Source of the DNA: Bombyx mori
Taxonomy: Eukaryota > Arthropoda > Insecta > Lepidoptera > Bombycidae
Assembly (NCBI RefSeq): GCF_030269925.1
Contig: NC_085109.1
Coordinates: forward strand, 2,418,001-2,482,000
Length of the DNA stretch: 64,000 bases
Direction: 5' to 3'
Part shown: piece by piece, positions 53,123 to 63,858 of the stretch
How the letters are laid out: every line of letters starts with the position of its first letter
Position numbering within the stretch: the stretch's first letter is position 1
Position numbers and translations under genes: made by a program
The notes under the pieces: model-generated
The model's database searches: none
What the model was told of the DNA's origin: nothing
What the model saw: the letters and a program-made list of their open reading frames with translations, nothing else

Positions 53123-55507
53123 ATGGAATTATCACGAATTGAAAAATTTGATATAAAATTAAAATCCAAACCAAAGGATGGAGTTATACTTCAATTGCAT
53201 CACACCGTGCGAAGTTCCAGTGGAGAAAGTCATCGCATTAGATTCACGAGGGGCGCGTTCAGTGATAATAATGAGAAACTAGCTTGTAGCGATACCGCTG
53301 GTAATGTTTTCATTATCGATTTTTCTGATCTAAAATTCTGGAAGCTAAACGGCGTAGGCCCGTGTACTTGCCTTCAGTTCGAAAATAGCAAACACGACAA
53401 TTTAGTGGTAGCCGCCTCTAAAAATTTTGAGATAAATTTTTTTGATATCGAAACTGGAAAATCAAATATTACCCTCAACGGACACACAAACACTGTAAAA
53501 CATATTTCTTTCTCAAATAACAAGGCCAATAATCTTCTCACGGCTAGTCAAGCAGAAGCTATTCTGTGGGAAATGTCTAACTTCACTAAATATTTTACTT
53601 TGAATACATTTGTGGGTGCACAAATACAAGAAATCATGTTCACTCCCGGAGGTGACTATTTAGTAGCTTGCTTCAAGAATGACACCATACAAATATGGAA
53701 GAATGAGACCATGAAATCGGTCAAGCAGATAATACCAAGTGAATTAAAGCATATGAAAAGTATTGCTTTCACAATGAATGGTCGAGCAATGGCAATGGCG
53801 GGACTCAGTCCTGTACTTATTTTATTCAATATGGATACATGGACTACAATTAAATCAATCAATATGACAAAATACAACATTCTTGGTGCACATCAGGTTG
53901 CATTCATTCCACAGGTATTTGATGGTGGTGCCAATAAGATTCTGGCTATCCTCAATAGTGTCTGCACGTTGAGCTTCTTAAATCTAGAAACCTTAGGAAT
54001 TATATACACAATAAAACTAGATTCATCTGGCATTAAAAGATTTGCTGTCAGTCAAACTGGAAAATATTTCTTGTGTATTTTGGAATTAGGGGAAGTGAAC
54101 ATCTATAATTCATCTGAAGTCTTAGAGACGGTTCCTAATAAATCTATAAAGACTGAAAAGAGAGAGATTCCGTGCATTTCTTGTGTCAAGTCATTGTCAC
54201 CAAAGCATTCAATATCAAAATCTAAAATAGAACAAAAAATGCGAACCTGCATGGACAGCGCCAGGTTAAGAAGGATATTAATACAGTATGGAGAATACCC
54301 TGACAAATTTAGATCTGTCATTTGGAGGTCACTCCTCAATACACCTAGAAACAGAACTGCCTATTCAGCTTTAGTCGATAAAGGTATTCATCCGTCTTAT
54401 AGGAATATAGAGGAACAATTCACAATACATAGTTCTACGACACTTAAAAATTTGAAGCGATTACTATCATGTCTCGCCCACTGGTGTCCACTATTTGGGG
54501 TTATAAAATTCCTGCCGGGCTTCGTCTTTCCGTTTGTAAAAGTGCTGCAAAAAGATCCCCTTTTATTATTTGAATGTGTAGCCACCATACTCTTGAATTA
54601 CTGCCAATTGTGGTTTGAGTATGCACCTTTTCCACCTATTAGCGTTCTAGCTATGATCGAGAATACTTTAGCAGAACATGATCCACAACTCTTGAAACAT
54701 TTTTGTGAAACAGGCGTGACAAGCCAAACTTATGCACTCCAAATATTAGAAACTGCATTCAGTGAAGTGCTGACTTGCACTGAGTGGCTAATACTCTGGG
54801 ATCACATTCTCAGCAATGAACCGTCTTTTATTCTCATGGCTGTTGTCTCATACAACATAGTGCAGAGAAACGCCATCAAAAAATTTAAGACTTGTGAGCA
54901 ATTTGAAAACTTTTATCATTTACAAAATCCTTTAGACAAAAAAACATTTTTGAAGAAGACATATTTAATTATGAACGATACAAGTACTGATATACATCCC
55001 AGGAAATATTTAAATAATTTCGCACCTCTAGAAAAGGGTATGTGTTACCAACAATTCACCGGATATCCTAAAACAACTATTTGCCTTAAACTTGCGAATA
55101 GAGATGTAAATAAATCCAAACCCACAGATAAAAATACTCTAAAAGAATTAACAGTGAAAAGTCAAGAAAGAGAAATTAGAGATGGAATGAAAAGCAATTC
55201 GAATATGTCTTATGATAGTACAAAAGAAGCGAGAGGCGAAAACGTAATAGATAGAGAAAACAGAAAATCACACAAAAAAAGCGAAAAGGACCATTGCAGT
55301 ACCAAAGATGAACTAGTCACTAGTATATTGCAACCAGCTGGTATACAAATTGACAAAGATAAATTACACAGTAATGAAGCCACAGTTAATAAAACCGGCA
55401 GACACTCAAGACAAAAGACAAGAAAAAAATCTGCTAACTACGATTTAGAAAACGAAGTGGAAAGGCTCTTTGAAACACAAAGCAGATCTGATAAATCGGC
55501 GAAATAA
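53123..55507 (+). CDS. TBC1D31: TBC1 domain family member 31 homologue (WDR67)
   Basis: 794 codons in one exon. I chose the ATG at 53123: context ACAAATGG is good, and an in-frame TAA (53096) precedes it, with only a TTG between. Residues about 25-345 read as WD40 repeats (LNGHTNTVKHISFS near 120; AILWEMS near 148; IQIWKNE near 190). Residues about 372-610 form the TBC region: MRTCMDSARLRRIL, YPDKFRSVIWRSLL, HWCPLFGVIKFLPGFVFPF, CQLWFEYAPFPP, CTEWLILWDHILSNEP. I see no IxxDxxR arginine finger or YxQ glutamine finger, so Rab-GAP activity is unlikely. The last about 130 residues are Lys/Ser-rich. Mammalian TBC1D31 is a centriolar-satellite scaffold in ciliogenesis, longer (about 1,060 residues) with a C-terminal coiled coil that this frame lacks. 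The stop overlaps an AATAAA. The next gene is convergent. Confidence 0.92.
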   Translation: MELSRIEKFDIKLKSKPKDGVILQLHHTVRSSSGESHRIRFTRGAFSDNNEKLACSDTAGNVFIIDFSDLKFWKLNGVGPCTCLQFENSKHDNLVVAASKNFEINFFDIETGKSNITLNGHTNTVKHISFSNNKANNLLTASQAEAILWEMSNFTKYFTLNTFVGAQIQEIMFTPGGDYLVACFKNDTIQIWKNETMKSVKQIIPSELKHMKSIAFTMNGRAMAMAGLSPVLILFNMDTWTTIKSINMTKYNILGAHQVAFIPQVFDGGANKILAILNSVCTLSFLNLETLGIIYTIKLDSSGIKRFAVSQTGKYFLCILELGEVNIYNSSEVLETVPNKSIKTEKREIPCISCVKSLSPKHSISKSKIEQKMRTCMDSARLRRILIQYGEYPDKFRSVIWRSLLNTPRNRTAYSALVDKGIHPSYRNIEEQFTIHSSTTLKNLKRLLSCLAHWCPLFGVIKFLPGFVFPFVKVLQKDPLLLFECVATILLNYCQLWFEYAPFPPISVLAMIENTLAEHDPQLLKHFCETGVTSQTYALQILETAFSEVLTCTEWLILWDHILSNEPSFILMAVVSYNIVQRNAIKKFKTCEQFENFYHLQNPLDKKTFLKKTYLIMNDTSTDIHPRKYLNNFAPLEKGMCYQQFTGYPKTTICLKLANRDVNKSKPTDKNTLKELTVKSQEREIRDGMKSNSNMSYDSTKEARGENVIDRENRKSHKKSEKDHCSTKDELVTSILQPAGIQIDKDKLHSNEATVNKTGRHSRQKTRKKSANYDLENEVERLFETQSRSDKSAK

Positions 55508-55788
55508 ATATTAAAAAATTATATCAAAAGGAATTCGAATCAAACTTCATGAAACATGTGCCTATTTTTTTTAATTAACCAGTAATTTAAATTCTTTACA
55601 ACGAACAGTACAAACAATGTTATAAATGCGAACGTATGTTTGTTGGTTTGATAGTCTTTTCGGCATAATGGAGCTAAACATGAATGTGATTAAAGCAAAT
55701 AGTTAAATATTTCAGGTAAATGAAAAAAATGAACGCACACATACAACCTCAGCAGACACGTTATTAAATTATATGAAATGAAATATTA
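55508..55788. other. Intergenic gap between convergent genes
   Basis: AT-rich, holds both 3' ends. No repeat recognised. Confidence 0.6.
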
Positions 55789-58700
55789 TTATTCTTTTTT
55801 AGATGGTCTTGGTATTGTTGATTTGACGTGACTAAACTTTTTCTTGGAGGCAGAACTTAGATTGGGGCTAAATTCGGCGTTCGATCTCGAAGTTCGAACC
55901 GGTGCTACCACCTTTGCTCTGAATAAACCTGTAATAAAAGATACAAATTAGTATAAGTAATCGCTTCAAATTTAATTAAGAAAATATAAACCTAACATGA
56001 CGTGTTCAGAAACGATTGTATTTTTTATTTTTTTATATTGCGTAGACGGGTGAACGTGCTCACGGCCCACCCATTGCTATGTGGCTACCCCAGCCCATAG
56101 ACAAAACAACGTGAATTCTACAATCTGACGCGAGGTGTATTATCTCAATTACAGAGTAATTACGCAAATCAGAATTATTGAAAGTTTGATTTTTATTACA
56201 CGAGGTTGTTCCTTCGTCGTGAAAGACATTCGACAAAGTTGCAAGCATGTATTTTATTACAAATGTTTGTAACTGCGGGATTATTACACCGACATTGTCG
56301 CGTCGCTTGATACGAGTGCACAAAGCGTATCTTGCCCTTCAGACCAAGATGACTTCCACGATGAAGGAATGATTGATATCTATACTAATATTATAAAGCT
56401 GAAGAATTTGTTTGTTTGAACGCGCTAAGCTCAGGAACTGCTGGTCCGATTTGAAAAATTATTTCAGTGTTAGATAGCCCATTTATTGAGGAAGGCTATA
56501 TATAACATCACGGTAATACCAATACAAGTGGAGCACCAATAAAAAATGTTTCAAATTATTTTAACTTTCTACGTAAATGAAGTGGGGGGTAAAATTTAGC
56601 GCTAGGCCAAAGTAACTATTCCACGCGGACCGAGTTGCGGGCAAAAGCTAGTAGTGTAATAAAAACCAAACAGCACCAATATTTATCGCTATAGTAAGCT
56701 CAGATTTCGTTCATCCAACACAATAAAGTGCAGACTAGCTCAATGCCGTCTTATTTTAAGTTAAGTTACTTTACACCATAGTCAGTAGTCACCAGCACAA
56801 CCTATTGTCTAGTCTTCACTATCCGACGCAGTTCCCAACATCCAATAAACCCTTAAAAATATCGTTAGTATCCATTTTTAAACCAATGAAACTAGAAGAC
56901 GCCACATCTCAGAACAGTTAGCTAGGCGACAAAGTTCGTTAAAAACTAAAGAGTGCGGGTAAGATGTTAAGACCAAACAAATCTGTCTACTCTTTTCCTA
57001 ATTCGTTTTTGGATGTTAAATAACAGGGTGTTCAGTTTCTGAACGCAAAAATGTCAGCGAGCGACGTCCGCCATGACACCAATTCCCATTCAAATCCAGC
57101 AGCCAAGAGCAACGCATCAATTTTATATTTCGCTTATATATTAAGTCTATAATTTGTCATTAAAGGTATAATCAATATCTCAAAACAATAAATACAGTTC
57201 ACGCTCAATTACCACAACGCAACACAGTGTATATAATTTACAGTTAGTTTCATTCAGAACTTACTGTTTATTTTGCTGCTTTTCTCTTGTCCTTTGACTT
57301 TATCTATTTTAATGGCTGGTGGGTCTTTTTTTGTTTTAAAAAAGTTCGGCGATATGCGACGTAATCGCGATGTTTTATCTTTGCTGGTTCCCGGTTTATC
57401 GGGCAGTAAGTTGGACGTAGACGCACTGTCGTAACGTTTCAGTCTGCTCTTAGCGAAGTCCTCCTGTGTCAAAAGCGCCGATAGGTTAGGGCTTGACGCG
57501 AACTGAGCTTTCGATGTTTCCGCGACCTGCAATCGTGTTTTACAATAATTATTAATAATCAAGAATTTAAATGAAATGCTATAACAATTCTATAACAAGA
57601 ATTGTTGATTAAATAGGCTCTAATAAGTTTTACGACACCTATGAGAACAGTTTTGCTGTTAATTTTAAAAAGTTACTACCGACATGGATATGTCATTGTT
57701 TTAGAACTTCGTAGCCCACTGCTATTGCAAAATTTTCACGAAACGCTACAAGAACTTTTTTGCGCTCCGGGCCAATCTAGGCCCGACCTCTTTTACACTA
57801 GAAAATGAACAATCTCGCCAACATTGAAATATCAGCGATATCTAAGCATCAACTAAATTGGTGTGACTATTATCCTTCTTATCAGAGCTAGACTGTTTTG
57901 TCTAGGAAATGGGTAAGACATATCGCAACTACACATTCCCTATCACCAGTCTTAATAATAAAAACTACCTCATAATTAGGGGAAGAATTAGAAAGATAGG
58001 ACAGACAGATGATGAGAAATCTTTAGCAGCTCAAGGACACCGGCGATTATTGTGCAGTTTATCTGATAAATGGCCAGACAATATTTTTTCACTAAGCGTT
58101 AGATTAGATTATTATTAATATTATTATTGCCCCCAAGGGTGATGGGACCAAAGACCTGTCAGGCACTGCGACACACGCTATAACTATTATAACTATATAC
58201 TATATACTAACTATTATAACTACCTGACAGTAAAAAGTCTTTGTCCAGCCCCTAATCTAAGAAACTGGAATATTTCGTTGGACAGATCTTTTCATTTCTA
58301 CAAAACATAGAAGATTCTATCTGATGAGCGAGAGATAGTTTTCTGTTAAGCTCAATCATACGGCTACTTCAATTTTGCCCATTCACTTAGAACTTACCTT
58401 TAAAACGGATATTTTAGATACATCCAATACCAGCGAAGATAACGATGAATCATTCTTTGCATCATCTACGATTTCCTTGATAACATTCGCTAGTTGCCTC
58501 CTCAAGTCCTCGGCGGTTTGCTCTGCGGCCAATAGCGATCCCAATAAGTCGTTCTGCGGACCTTTTAGAGGACTAAAAACAATTTGTGTAATATAAAAGG
58601 TGTTTTATTAATAATAATAAATAACTGGGCACAAATCATGCACGGTCGTCCGCCCCAAATTAAGATTCCCTGTGTTATGGCTACCAGAGACTGACAAACA

Positions 58701-61700
58701 TACCTATATATAAGTTTAAATATATAGGTACATCATATTATGATGGTGTGCGCGCAGAACGATGATTTGAGACAACAATTCTTTGCAAAATATACAGATT
58801 TTGGACAAGTTGGAGGTGTAAATTACGTATTAGCCATTCCGGAATCCGAAATGGCTAAGTCACTTTACAAAATAGTTTTGGTGGGCCTTCAGAGACGATA
58901 ACATTTTCCTAATTTTTTTATATAATTGTTTTGTTACTCTCTTTTGTTGCACAATGGAGTGGCATATTCACTAGGTGAATAATCTCCTTAAATAAAGATA
59001 ATATATACATAGATAAGAAACACCCAGACAAAGAGCAAAACAGACCTGTTCATCACACGAATGTTTGCCCGATGTGGGAATCGAACCCACGACCCTCAGC
59101 GCAACACAGCCGAACTTCTGCACCACCTTTCAAAGATTTGATCAGTTTTGATCTAATATTTTTTTATTTATATAAGTTCTAAGGTCTCAAGTATAGTTAC
59201 AATAGTGAACATACCTTGATGTTTTGTTCCGTCGTCTAGCACTGCCAGGCGTGGAGGATAGCGTGTAAGTACTTTGTCTTTGAGCCATGGGTTGCTGGAA
59301 TTCATGTTTAGTCTTCAATCGTAACGTGTTATGGCAATTAGGGTAATGACGCCTTGATATTAAAGTCCGCTAAGAACGCGACTTACTGAGATCAATAATT
59401 CTATGGTCGTCAATCGCAATGTGTTATGGCAATTAGGGCAATGTCGTTTTGATATTAAAATCCGCTAAGAATGCGACTTACTAAGATCAATAATTCTATG
59501 TTTAGTCTTCAGTTGCAATGTGTTATGCAGTTAGGGCAATGCCGTTTTGATATTAAAATCCGCTAAGAATGCGACTTACTGAGATCAATAGTTCTATGCT
59601 TAGTCTTCAATCGTAATGTCTTATGGCAATTATGGAAATATCGTTTTGATATTAAAGTCCTTTAAGAATGCGAGTTACTGAGATCTACAATTCATTTATA
59701 AGCTCAAAACGCATTGAAAACAACGTCATGTTTCAAAGGAGATACGTACTCTTATTTCCGCCTTATCGTCGTCAGTGGAGGGTTCCGAATTGAGACGAGA
59801 TCGCTGGAGTGTTCGAGGAACAGGGAGCTGGTCATCTTTCCTGACTTTCGTCAAGGTATCCAACGAGCGACATCTCGTCGGCGTATCCGATTTAATTTGA
59901 AAATGCCTAAAATGCAGGCGGTTAATTTGAAAAGTTAATACCACATAAATTTTTAAGCCAACAAAATCTGTGGCATATTCAAAAAAAGTATGACTGGGAA
60001 TAGAACAGTGTGATAAGTGCGAGTTTGTTAACGTTCTCGATAGCGTAAAAGTTAACCCAATTTTGTATGCAGTTGGAACAGCACCCCTAGCGGCAAACGT
60101 ACGCAAACGATCCCATTCCATACAAATATGAGCTAACTTTTACGCTATCGAGAACGTTAAAACACTCGCACAAGCACACAGGTCTACATTGCCGAACACT
60201 GATCCCAGATTCATTCAGTACTATTCTGTATAGAGCACAATTTACTACTTAAATACTTTAATTTATTCACATAGTGTGCCTAGTGGAGGAATTGTTCGAG
60301 ATGATACCGGCATCTCGTTTTTACCATCGCACCGCCCGCCACCGGAGTAGAGTTCATCCATACTACCTGGAGCCACTGCGGTCATCCACAGTGCGTTTCC
60401 AGAGATATTTTTTGCCACGTACCATCCGGCTATGGAATGAGCTCCCCTCCACGGTGTTTCCCGAGCGCTATGACATGTCCTTCTTCAAACGAGGCTTGTG
60501 GAGAGTATTAAGCGGTAGGCAGCGGCTTGGCTCTGCCCCTGGCATTGCTGAAGTCCATGGGCGACGGTAACCACTCACCATCAGGTGGGCCGTATGCACG
60601 TGTGCCTACAAGGGCAATAAAAAAAAAATAAAAAAAAAATACCTTGCCCCTAAATATCACAGACTTCAGATAGAATAGACAGTTACATAATCACCAAATC
60701 AGATAAATACCTACATGCTATTATTTCCTCATCGTGGGTAGTAGGTACATAAAGACGCGTTGTTGCGGTAGCTATCATATAACACAAGATATTTGACAGA
60801 TGCCTAAATCTCTCTAACGTCATCTTCAAGATAAGTTTGCTTATATAAAAGTTCCGTACAAATAACATTCACCCGCTCGGTGAAAGATCTTCCTTTCTCG
60901 CTTACTACCAAATCGATAACATTAGTTAGTAAAAACCGGATATATGATTAATTAATTCTTACGATTTCTCAGGAGTTGTCAGTTCCAACATGCTAGCTGA
61001 TCGATTGGCTATCGCTTCTTTCTCTCTGCGTTTATCGTCCGTCTCATTGTATTCTTTAATATACCGTATTACATCAAGGAGTTCTTTCGTAAGTCTGTCT
61101 CGATGCGATTTAGGTAAGGAACCGAGGAGAGACCATCCGAATTCCTGCGGAGAAGATTTTTGGTGTCATTTAATTAGATACTGTTTCTGAATAGTAGCAC
61201 TCATAATGTGGATCAGCCCTTTTTCTCACTTTATTGCTTGGGAACAAGGCATAGTTTAGGTTACAATTTTATTATACTTTTACATCGTGTTTCTCCATTT
61301 GATGATATAGTCAGATTAGTCACTCGATGCCATATTTGTGTTTTGTTTTTGTTTGTGAGGCGTTATCTAGTGGTAATAGATCTATGCTTATCTATACTAA
61401 TATATAAGTCTACAGAGGTTTTTACGGATGTTCCGTTATAACTACTGAACTATGCATCCGATTGACTTGAAACTTGGTATCCATGTAGAAAATACATGTA
61501 CTTAATGGATAGGCTAATATTTATAATCTTAGTGCGGGTGTGAAATAATAATGTTAATTTTAAATGCCCAGCGAAGCGGACGGGTACAGCTAGTTCTTTA
61601 TAATTGTTACTTAGTCTCTTGTCTCGAGACGGGTGGCGGCAAACACACGTTGATATCCACGGGCTTCAATAACCACTGAAAAGTAGGTGGCTCGTGAGCT

Positions 61701-63858
61701 TTATTTCCTTTCTAAGCATATGAGAATACAGCCGTTTTAATAGTAAGTAGCCTCAGGCGTTCATTGACATCAGCAATGCTAAGCCGTTGCATAATACTGA
61801 GGACTACCCTCAAACCTCGTTTGAGAAGGACATGCCAGGAAACACAGTGGAGGGTAGATTTATTGCAGAGAAGATCGGTGGCAGGTGGTGCGATGTTGAA
61901 AAGGAGACTAAGAAGTCATTTGTAATAATTCCTCAGAACACTCACCATAGAACATAAGGTATATAAATCATATAGAGGACCGAAGTCTTTTCGCAGACCC
62001 CGAGGTCCCAAACCATCGTCCATTCATCATTTCAAAACCAAAATACTACCTAGCACTGGAGATGTGTATCGTAACGAAGTTACGCATTTGCAATTCAAAG
62101 TATGAACAATAGTTCTTGGCACTCCAGTGAAGAATTTCATAGATTTAGCGATTGATAACGCCCTCATTAATTTATATCTACCTTATCGAGATGTTTTCCA
62201 CCGGTGACGCCGGAAACCTGCCATATACCACTGTTCTGTTCGCTGGCGGATGGACAGGAGCATGATACACTGGGACTTTCCAACACCACGTGCAAGCCTG
62301 ATGACTAGGAAATAAAATAGCTCATTTAATTTTAGCATCGTAGATGGAAACCCGACCTCATTTGGTCCTAAGTATTTAAGTAGGTTCTAAGTAGGTAGCA
62401 GGCTAAAGTGGCAATGGGCCGGTCACATCTGTCGAGCCAGCGACGCCAGGTGGGGGAGGAAAGTCCTCGAATGGAGGCCACGGGTGGGTACCCGGAGCGT
62501 GGGGCGTCCTCCATCCAGATGGACTGACGACTTAGTGCGCACGGCGGGAAGTTGTTGGATGTGGAAGGCGGAGGACCGCATTCTGTGGAAGGCATTGGGA
62601 AAGGCCTATGTCCAGCAGTGGGCAGATAAAGGCTGATAATGATGATAACTTCACGCGCGCACATACCAAGGAATGAGGTAACTTGCCATTAAGTCAGTCT
62701 GGCTGTCAGATTTTGTTCAAGAAAAGCACAAGCATAAAGTCAATACCTAAGAATATTTTAAAAGTATTACTGTATCTCAGTTTTCAGACTTCATTAATTA
62801 TGGTGCAACGTATTCCAATGGACAGCGAATGGTGCCGGTCAATTTTCAAACTAAACACAAACATACCTATTTATTTATTTTCTGCTGTAACTCGTAATAG
62901 GGAATATGCACCCACACCGACTTTTACCACTGTCTTTTCCATGTATTTCTACGTCATTGCTGTTCAATTGAAAGTCCTTCTTATCAATGTCGGAACTCTC
63001 ATTGTGGCTTCTATGTCCACAAGGCCGCGGGGTCACACATCCTCGTTTGGCTTAATAAAAATAATTGTTTCTATGTCCACAAGGCCGCGGGGTCACACAT
63101 CCTCGTTTGGCTTAATCAAAAATAATTGTAACTGATTCGCCTAAACGAAAACATACCTGACAATTAATAACAATGGTCCTCGCTCCGGCGTCTTCGCCGA
63201 CATTTGCTTCCGTAGACTCGAGAGATTTAACACTGAACCCGAGACATTGTAGTAACGCACACAGCTCCACCACATCAGTATACGCGTCCTGGTTGATGGA
63301 AACGATAATATTTGTTTTATTGCGCTAGATGAGCAGATGATTTCAAGGCCAACCTGGTATTAAATGCTAACTAGGGTCTCTAGAATCACAACTCTTATGT
63401 CCAACATAAGAGCTAAGGTAGAAATCTTTATTGTACTATGTGATAACTAAATTGTACTTATGACGTGATAGAAGTTAAAACTTGATAAATCTCAGCATAA
63501 CTTCGAGAGAAGTGTGCTGGGAGTAAAAATCAGAAACAAAAAAATAAACAGTAAAATAAAACAATTGATGTCGGCCATAAATGGGTTAAGATTAGAAAAA
63601 TAACACAATACTCTACAGAAAGATATTACAGTAATTTAGAGACAAAAAAAAACGTAAAACAATAACAGTTTTTACCAGTTTTTTTTTTATTGTTGATGTT
63701 AACAAAGAATCAAAGAAATCTACAAAACACACAAAATCAAATTGTTATCTCAGATGGCTTCAAAGCGCAACTACTGGATTTTTTTAGTAGAAATTAGATT
63801 AAGATTCATCAATTTTCCCTGTGAAAAATAAACTTACGGTGTTTAAGGTTGCGGACAT
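55789..63858 (-). CDS. Eight-exon gene, product unrecognised (about 407 aa)
   Basis: Exons, in transcript order: 63858-63838 (MSATLNT), 63288-63157, 61144-60963, 59906-59750, 59369-59215, 58572-58398, 57526-57265, 55928-55789 (stop 55791-55789). All junctions are AG/GT, the phases fit (0,0,2,0,2,0,1), and the exon lengths sum to 1,224 nt, 408 codons with the stop. Exon 5 could instead start at 59312 in the same phase (388 aa). Exon 2 could start further upstream, at 63324. Features: exon 2 VVELCALLQCLGFSVKSLES; exon 3 FGWSLLGSLPKSHRDRLTKE; exon 6 NDLLGSLLAAEQTAEDLRRQ, a likely short coiled coil; the rest is Ser/Lys/Arg-rich, basic and probably disordered (PNLSALLTQ and PNLSSASKKK in the tail). 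No signal peptide or membrane segment. Introns hold SINE and LINE fragments. I know no family with this layout. Confidence 0.68.
56033..56240 (-). mobile_element. Bm1-type SINE, decayed, in last intron
   Basis: TATTGCGTAGACGGGTGAAC to CACGAGGTTGTTCCTTCG on the plus strand, with an internal deletion of the body. Confidence 0.55.
56387..56652 (+). mobile_element. Non-autonomous Helitron (Lep1-like), in last intron
   Basis: A|TCTATACTAATATTATAAAG at the 5' end, GAACTGCTGGTCCGATTTGA inside, CGCGGACCGAGTTGCGGGCA...AGCTAG|T at the 3' end. TC and CTAG termini with an A/T target. Confidence 0.65.
58990..59140 (-). mobile_element. Second tRNA-derived SINE family
   Basis: On the minus strand: GGTGGTGCAGAAGTTCGGCT, then box B-like GGGTTCGATTCCCACATCGG, then AACAGGTCTGTTTTGCTCTT and GTCTGGGTGTTTCTTATCTA. 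This head and tail pattern belongs to a different moth SINE type from Bm1. One copy in the window, in the intron before exon 6. Confidence 0.65.
59162..59207 (-). mobile_element. Bm1-type SINE scrap near exon 5 donor
   Basis: TATAAGTTCTAAGGTCTCAA and GTATAGTTACAA on the plus strand, eight bases from the exon 5/intron border. Confidence 0.55.
59306..59700. repeat. Tandem array, four units of about 98 bp
   Basis: Units start at 59311 (GTCTTCAATCG), 59406, 59505 and 59603, and contain TGTTATGGCAATTAGGGCAA and TTTTGATATTAAAATCCGC. Spacing is 95, 99 and 98 bp. The first unit overlaps exon 5 of the minus-strand gene and its acceptor. Units 2 and 3 repeat the acceptor; unit 4 has lost it. Confidence 0.88.
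60006..60181. mobile_element. 177-bp palindromic MITE, copy 5
   Basis: Ends CAGTGTGATAAGTGCGAG and CTCGCACAAGCACACAG. It lies in the intron between exons 3 and 4. The centre (CCCCTAGCGGCAAAC) is in the orientation opposite to copies 1, 2 and 4. The minus-strand frame 59726-60121 runs into exon 4 from this MITE by chance. Confidence 0.8.
60274..60633 (+). mobile_element. CR1-like LINE 3' end with intact ORF tail
   Basis: The frame to 60570 reads FEMIPASRFYHRTARHRSRV, YLEPLRSSTVRFQRYFLPRT, IRLWNELPSTVFPERYDMSF and FKRGLW, then the standard tail and A-rich end. It is inserted antisense in intron 3 of the minus-strand gene. Confidence 0.86.
61391..61594 (+). mobile_element. Non-autonomous Helitron, in intron 2
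   Basis: A|TCTATACTAATATATAAGTC to GCGGACGGGTACAGCTAG|T. Related in its ends to 56387-56652 but different inside. Confidence 0.6.
61618..61700 (+). mobile_element. Bm1-type SINE, decayed 3' end
   Basis: CTCGAGACGGGTGGCGGCAA, ATATCCACGGGCTTCAATAA, GGTGGCTCGTGAGC. Confidence 0.5.
61740..61955 (-). mobile_element. CR1-like LINE 3' end, decayed
   Basis: Plus strand words CATCAGCAATGCTAAGCCG, AAACCTCGTTTGAGAAGGAC and AATAATTCCTCAGAACACTC match the inverse of the family in the right order. Confidence 0.6.
62383..62650 (+). mobile_element. RTE-type LINE, 3' end
   Basis: The plus-strand frame reads LKWQWAGHICRASDARWGRK, VLEWRPRVGTRSVGRPPSRW, TDDL...GKAYVQQW and then a stop. This is the usual end of insect RTE endonuclease/reverse transcriptases. 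The tail is (GAT)n-like: CTGATAATGATGATAA. The frame is intact over about 80 codons. Confidence 0.85.
63009..63129. repeat. Two-copy tandem duplication, 60 bp
   Basis: TTCTATGTCCACAAGGCCGC starts at 63009 and 63069. The units differ at about two positions. It lies in intron 2 of the minus-strand gene, just beyond the exon 2 donor. Confidence 0.9.
63315..63385 (-). mobile_element. Bm1-type SINE, decayed 3' end, in intron 1
   Basis: TTATTGCGCTAGATGAGCAG and CAACCTGGTATTAAATG on the plus strand. It abuts exon 2, which makes the upstream alternative acceptor at 63325 SINE-derived. Confidence 0.5.

Noticed and set aside
59215..59305. Alternative first exon starting with ATG at 59305
   Set aside because: It reads 30 codons and can join exon 6 at a second acceptor (58562), but needs a weaker acceptor and leaves exon 4 without a partner. 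The frame used in the main model fits exon 4 and the better acceptor at 58573.
59726..60121. 131-codon minus-strand frame as an independent ORF
   Set aside because: The first half is a palindromic MITE; only 59750-59906 is coding, as exon 4.
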